Source: a virus. Taken from it: a stretch of DNA of 64,000 bases. The stretch covers positions 3,849-67,848 of IMG/VR virus record IMGVR_UViG_3300030380_004057; one strand, given 5' to 3'. Of this stretch, positions 61,493-64,000 are shown piece by piece (the stretch's first letter is position 1; the number at the start of each line of letters is the position of its first letter). The position numbers and the translations under genes are program-made. The notes under the pieces are model-generated. The model made no database searches and was not told the origin of the DNA. It saw only the letters and a program-made list of their open reading frames with translations.

Positions 61493-62682
61493 TGAAAAAT
61501 ATTTTAATTGTCCTATTTGCGGCAGTGTTTGCAGTATCTGCTAACGCTCAAGAAAAAGAAAAAGGTAAATTTTTTAAATCTATATATGACGAGTTGTTTA
61601 AATACGGTACGTTTTACGTAGCTGGTGATATTAAAAATCCTAGAGAAAACTCAAAAGATTATTTTGTAAGAACTAATCCTGATGGTAATTTATATACACC
61701 ACCAGTTGTAGTTGATGGAACAGACTATTACGACTTTGATTATCGCTACGGATTTGGCTTTCGTAAAATTGCTAGGTTTGATTATGAAATAAAAGGTAAA
61801 CATTACTTTGATGGTACTGAATCTAACGTTGCTATGACAGCTCCTAATTCAGCTATTAAAGGTTTAGAATATGTATTTCATTATGAAAAAGAAAGGTCCA
61901 GAGATGAGATATTTAAAAATCATAGATATTTTTTAAAACACAGTGGTAAATACCATATGGTTAAGCTTGAAAGTAGAGCGCAAGGTAAAGTTGATTTTAA
62001 ATATAAATCAGCTGAAGTAAGAGCTAAATTACCTATTGGTAAAAAGTTTAGCTTGTCTGCAGGCGCTATGTACCGTACACATGAAAGAGCTTACGGATAT
62101 AATCCCATTGAAATATGGTTAAACGAAACTAATGATCAAGGTTATCCTATAAACTACTGGTATCAGTTAGGATATAATTATGGTTTTTCTGATCAATGGG
62201 TCACAATAAATATTGATGGTGAAGAAGTATTTGACTATTACTGGTATGACCCACAGGGTAACGTAGTTGCTTATACTGATTTACAGTTCCGTGACACTAT
62301 ATTTGAATCATTGATTAATCGTTATAATAACGAGCAATGGGATTTATTAGATCCATTTGGTGTAGTATCACCTGTGGTCGGTTTTGACTTCTATCATTAC
62401 AAAAATAATTTCTGGCTTCACGCTTACGGCTCATACCTATTGCCATACCACAAGTATGTTGAAGGTGATGTTGATTTTAGTTATTTAAATAGAAATAACT
62501 GGGGTCTGGGTGGACTTCGTCAAGACTCAGAGCATGAGCAGTGGGAAGATTATCAAGCAGGTATAATGTTTGGTTGGAAGTTAAGCAGATCAATTGGTGT
62601 ATTTGTTGAAGGCGAATATACTAAATTTTGGGACAGTAAAATTTATAACAGTTCAGTTGGCCTGAACATAACACTTAGATAA
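61492..62682 (+). CDS. Outer-membrane beta-barrel-like protein, 396 aa
   Basis: 396 residues with a signal peptide (MKNILIVLFAAVFAVSANA, then Gln) and alternating Tyr/Phe/Gly-rich strands to the very end (AGIMFGWKLSRSIGVFVEGE, then SSVGLNITLR), typical of an outer-membrane barrel. Phage barrels of this type may block further adsorption or weaken the envelope. Particle protein is less likely given the signal peptide. One-base overlap with both neighbour genes' spacing (TAATG upstream) indicates coupling. Confidence 0.7.
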   Translation: MKNILIVLFAAVFAVSANAQEKEKGKFFKSIYDELFKYGTFYVAGDIKNPRENSKDYFVRTNPDGNLYTPPVVVDGTDYYDFDYRYGFGFRKIARFDYEIKGKHYFDGTESNVAMTAPNSAIKGLEYVFHYEKERSRDEIFKNHRYFLKHSGKYHMVKLESRAQGKVDFKYKSAEVRAKLPIGKKFSLSAGAMYRTHERAYGYNPIEIWLNETNDQGYPINYWYQLGYNYGFSDQWVTINIDGEEVFDYYWYDPQGNVVAYTDLQFRDTIFESLINRYNNEQWDLLDPFGVVSPVVGFDFYHYKNNFWLHAYGSYLLPYHKYVEGDVDFSYLNRNNWGLGGLRQDSEHEQWEDYQAGIMFGWKLSRSIGVFVEGEYTKFWDSKIYNSSVGLNITLR

Positions 62683-62683
62683 A

Positions 62684-62974
62684 ATGGCAGGAGCACCACA
62701 AATAGGAGAAGAAACTAAAGTAACACTAGATCTTAAAACTATCGGCATGATAGTTGGCTTTGTAATAACATTAGCTGGTATGTGGTTTGGATTACAAGCA
62801 GACATAGCTGAAGCTAGAACATTACCTGAACCAGCTATTGATAGAGTTGAATATGATTTAAAAGACGAGTTAATACGTCAAACAATTATGGATACTCAAG
62901 AAGATGTAGAAGAAATAAAAGAAACTATTGATAAGATAGATGAAAGACTGTACGAGATACAAAAACAAAGATAA
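62684..62974 (+). CDS. Single-TM coiled-coil protein (spanin- or holin-like), 96 aa
   Basis: 96 residues: one membrane segment at about 20-40 (TIGMIVGFVITLAGMWFGLQ) then a charged coiled coil (DTQEDVEEIKETIDKIDERL). This shape fits an inner-membrane spanin or an antiholin. Sits in the envelope cassette, one base after the barrel gene. Family not named. Confidence 0.62.
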   Translation: MAGAPQIGEETKVTLDLKTIGMIVGFVITLAGMWFGLQADIAEARTLPEPAIDRVEYDLKDELIRQTIMDTQEDVEEIKETIDKIDERLYEIQKQR

Positions 62975-63372
62975 TGAAATATTTAAATATAGTTTTACTA
63001 TTAATTACGTTTAATACCTTTGGACAAGAATTTATTACTGATGATAATTTTGATAGTAAAATAAACCAAAGACAAGCGTTTGGCGATGATCAAACAAAGC
63101 CTGTTATTGTAGAGTTTTACGCTAAGTTTAACGATGATAATAAGTTTGATGATTGGAATAAGTTAGAAAACGTTGTTTATTATAGAGCAGATATTGCCGC
63201 GTGCCCAGCTGCTAAAAAGAAATATAAGGTACGTATGGCGCCGACATTAATTATATTTAAAGACGGTATAAAAGAAGTCGTTTTTAAAGCAGGACTAGAT
63301 TTAATGCTACCGGCTGAGTTGAATGAAATACAAGAAGCAGTTAATGAGGTAAGTACTGCAAGTCAATTTTAA
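62974..63372 (+). CDS. Exported thioredoxin-fold protein without CxxC, 132 aa
   Basis: 132 residues. Signal peptide MKYLNIVLLLITFNTFG, then Gln. PVIVEFYAKFNDDNKFDDW at 43-61 stands where thioredoxins have WCxxC; only C77 is present, and the cis-Pro loop MAPTLIIFKDG (P90) is kept. So the fold is thioredoxin-like but cannot do normal dithiol exchange. Possibly a binding or inhibitory protein in the periplasm. Overlaps neighbours by one base. Confidence 0.65.
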   Translation: MKYLNIVLLLITFNTFGQEFITDDNFDSKINQRQAFGDDQTKPVIVEFYAKFNDDNKFDDWNKLENVVYYRADIAACPAAKKKYKVRMAPTLIIFKDGIKEVVFKAGLDLMLPAELNEIQEAVNEVSTASQF

Positions 63373-63521
63373 TGAAAAAAAGAAAATTAAATAGCACAAA
63401 TCCTAAATATTATCCAGTAAAAGAAGAAGAGGTAAAAGAAAGAAAAGATTTAATAGCTACAATACGTAAAGGTAGAAACAGTGATATCAAAGTATATGCT
63501 GTGTTTAGCGAAATAGAATAA
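63372..63521 (+). CDS. Small charged protein, 49 aa
   Basis: 49 residues, MKKRKLNSTNPKYYPVKEEE, then KDLIATIRKGRNSDIKVYAV. Starts on the last base of the previous gene and ends one base before the endolysin. No family recognised. Confidence 0.6.
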   Translation: MKKRKLNSTNPKYYPVKEEEVKERKDLIATIRKGRNSDIKVYAVFSEIE

Positions 63522-63522
63522 T

Positions 63523-63984
63523 ATGAAAATAAGTGATCACATAACTTACGCAGAGGCAATACACTCACAAACTGCTAAGCGTAAAGGTATAGATAATACA
63601 CCTAATCCAAATCAAATAGAAGCTATGAAAGTAATAGCTGAAAAAGTGTTTGAACCTCTGCGAGAGTGGGTGGGTGGACCTATAAAAGTTAATTCATTTT
63701 TTAGATCACCTGAGCTTAACACAGCTATAGGTGGATCAAAAACTTCTCAACATTGTAAAGGCCAAGCTATTGATATTGATGACGTATATGGTTGTAAAAC
63801 AAATTCAGAAATGTATCATTGGGTTAAAGAAAACTTAAACTTTGATCAAATGATATGGGAGTTTGGAACAGACACACAGCCTAACTGGATACACATATCA
63901 TATGTTTCTGAAGATAATAACAGAAACAGATGCTTAAAAGCCTACAAAGATGATATGGGTAAAACTAAATACAAAACAATTTAA
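63523..63984 (+). CDS. Peptidase M15 endolysin (D-Ala-D-Ala carboxypeptidase-type)
   Basis: 153 residues. FFRSPELNTAIGG, SQHCKGQAIDID and NWIHISY give the zinc ligands H77, D84 and H124 of M15A peptidases, with WEFG before the last. It cuts peptide links in the cell wall to free progeny. Length fits a single-domain endolysin with no wall-binding part and no signal peptide, so it needs the holin at 33,619 for release. Confidence 0.9.
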   Translation: MKISDHITYAEAIHSQTAKRKGIDNTPNPNQIEAMKVIAEKVFEPLREWVGGPIKVNSFFRSPELNTAIGGSKTSQHCKGQAIDIDDVYGCKTNSEMYHWVKENLNFDQMIWEFGTDTQPNWIHISYVSEDNNRNRCLKAYKDDMGKTKYKTI

Positions 63985-64000
63985 CCATCGCAAGCAACGC

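Overview
This window is one large piece of an AT-rich, tailed-phage genome, most likely a lytic podovirus-like marine phage of a Bacteroidota (Flavobacteria-like) host. It carries replication genes, a large terminase, portal, scaffold, capsid, ejection proteins and lysis genes, but no integrase, repressor, transposase, rRNA or metabolic operon. Host evidence is indirect. Start codons are preceded by A-rich stretches rather than Shine-Dalgarno sites, and three exported proteins have signal peptides ending in NAQ or FGQ, with Gln as the likely first mature residue, as is common in Bacteroidota. The window is cut inside a gene at its left edge.

Layout. Bases 1-13,690 are read leftward. First comes a nucleotide and DNA-metabolism block: ribonucleotide reductase beta subunit, a T7 endonuclease I-like resolvase, two MazG-type proteins (one fused to a GIY-YIG-like domain), a pyrimidine hydroxymethylase-like member of the thymidylate synthase family, primase-helicase, SSB, PD-(D/E)XK exonuclease, ERF annealase, a sigma-70 family factor, an HTH protein and an ATP-dependent DNA ligase. 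Bases 9,325-13,690 hold about 17 small unknown genes. Seven copies of one 32-base motif with invariant spacing sit just upstream of genes here, probably phage-specific promoters. An RNA cluster at 11,233-11,482 holds an initiator-type tRNA, a 79-base folded element and a 47-base tRNA-like minihelix without D or anticodon arms. Bases 13,688-13,999 are a divergent, hairpin-rich intergenic region.

Bases 14,000-63,984 are read rightward: two fibre genes; a run of about eleven tiny Lys/Arg-rich proteins; a GroEL/GroES pair; two more giant repeat fibres (one with a C-terminal S74 self-cleaving chaperone domain); a holin; then terminase, portal, scaffold, major capsid, auxiliary capsid, connector and hub genes, three internal/ejection-type proteins (the last 2,704 residues, with zincin and HAD motifs), an envelope-protein cassette and an M15 peptidase endolysin.

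How it fits together. The leftward arm makes nucleotides (possibly modified ones), copies and recombines DNA, and supplies a sigma factor to switch transcription. The rightward arm builds the particle; the phage chaperonin may help fold the capsid or the very large fibres. The last genes alter the envelope and break the wall.
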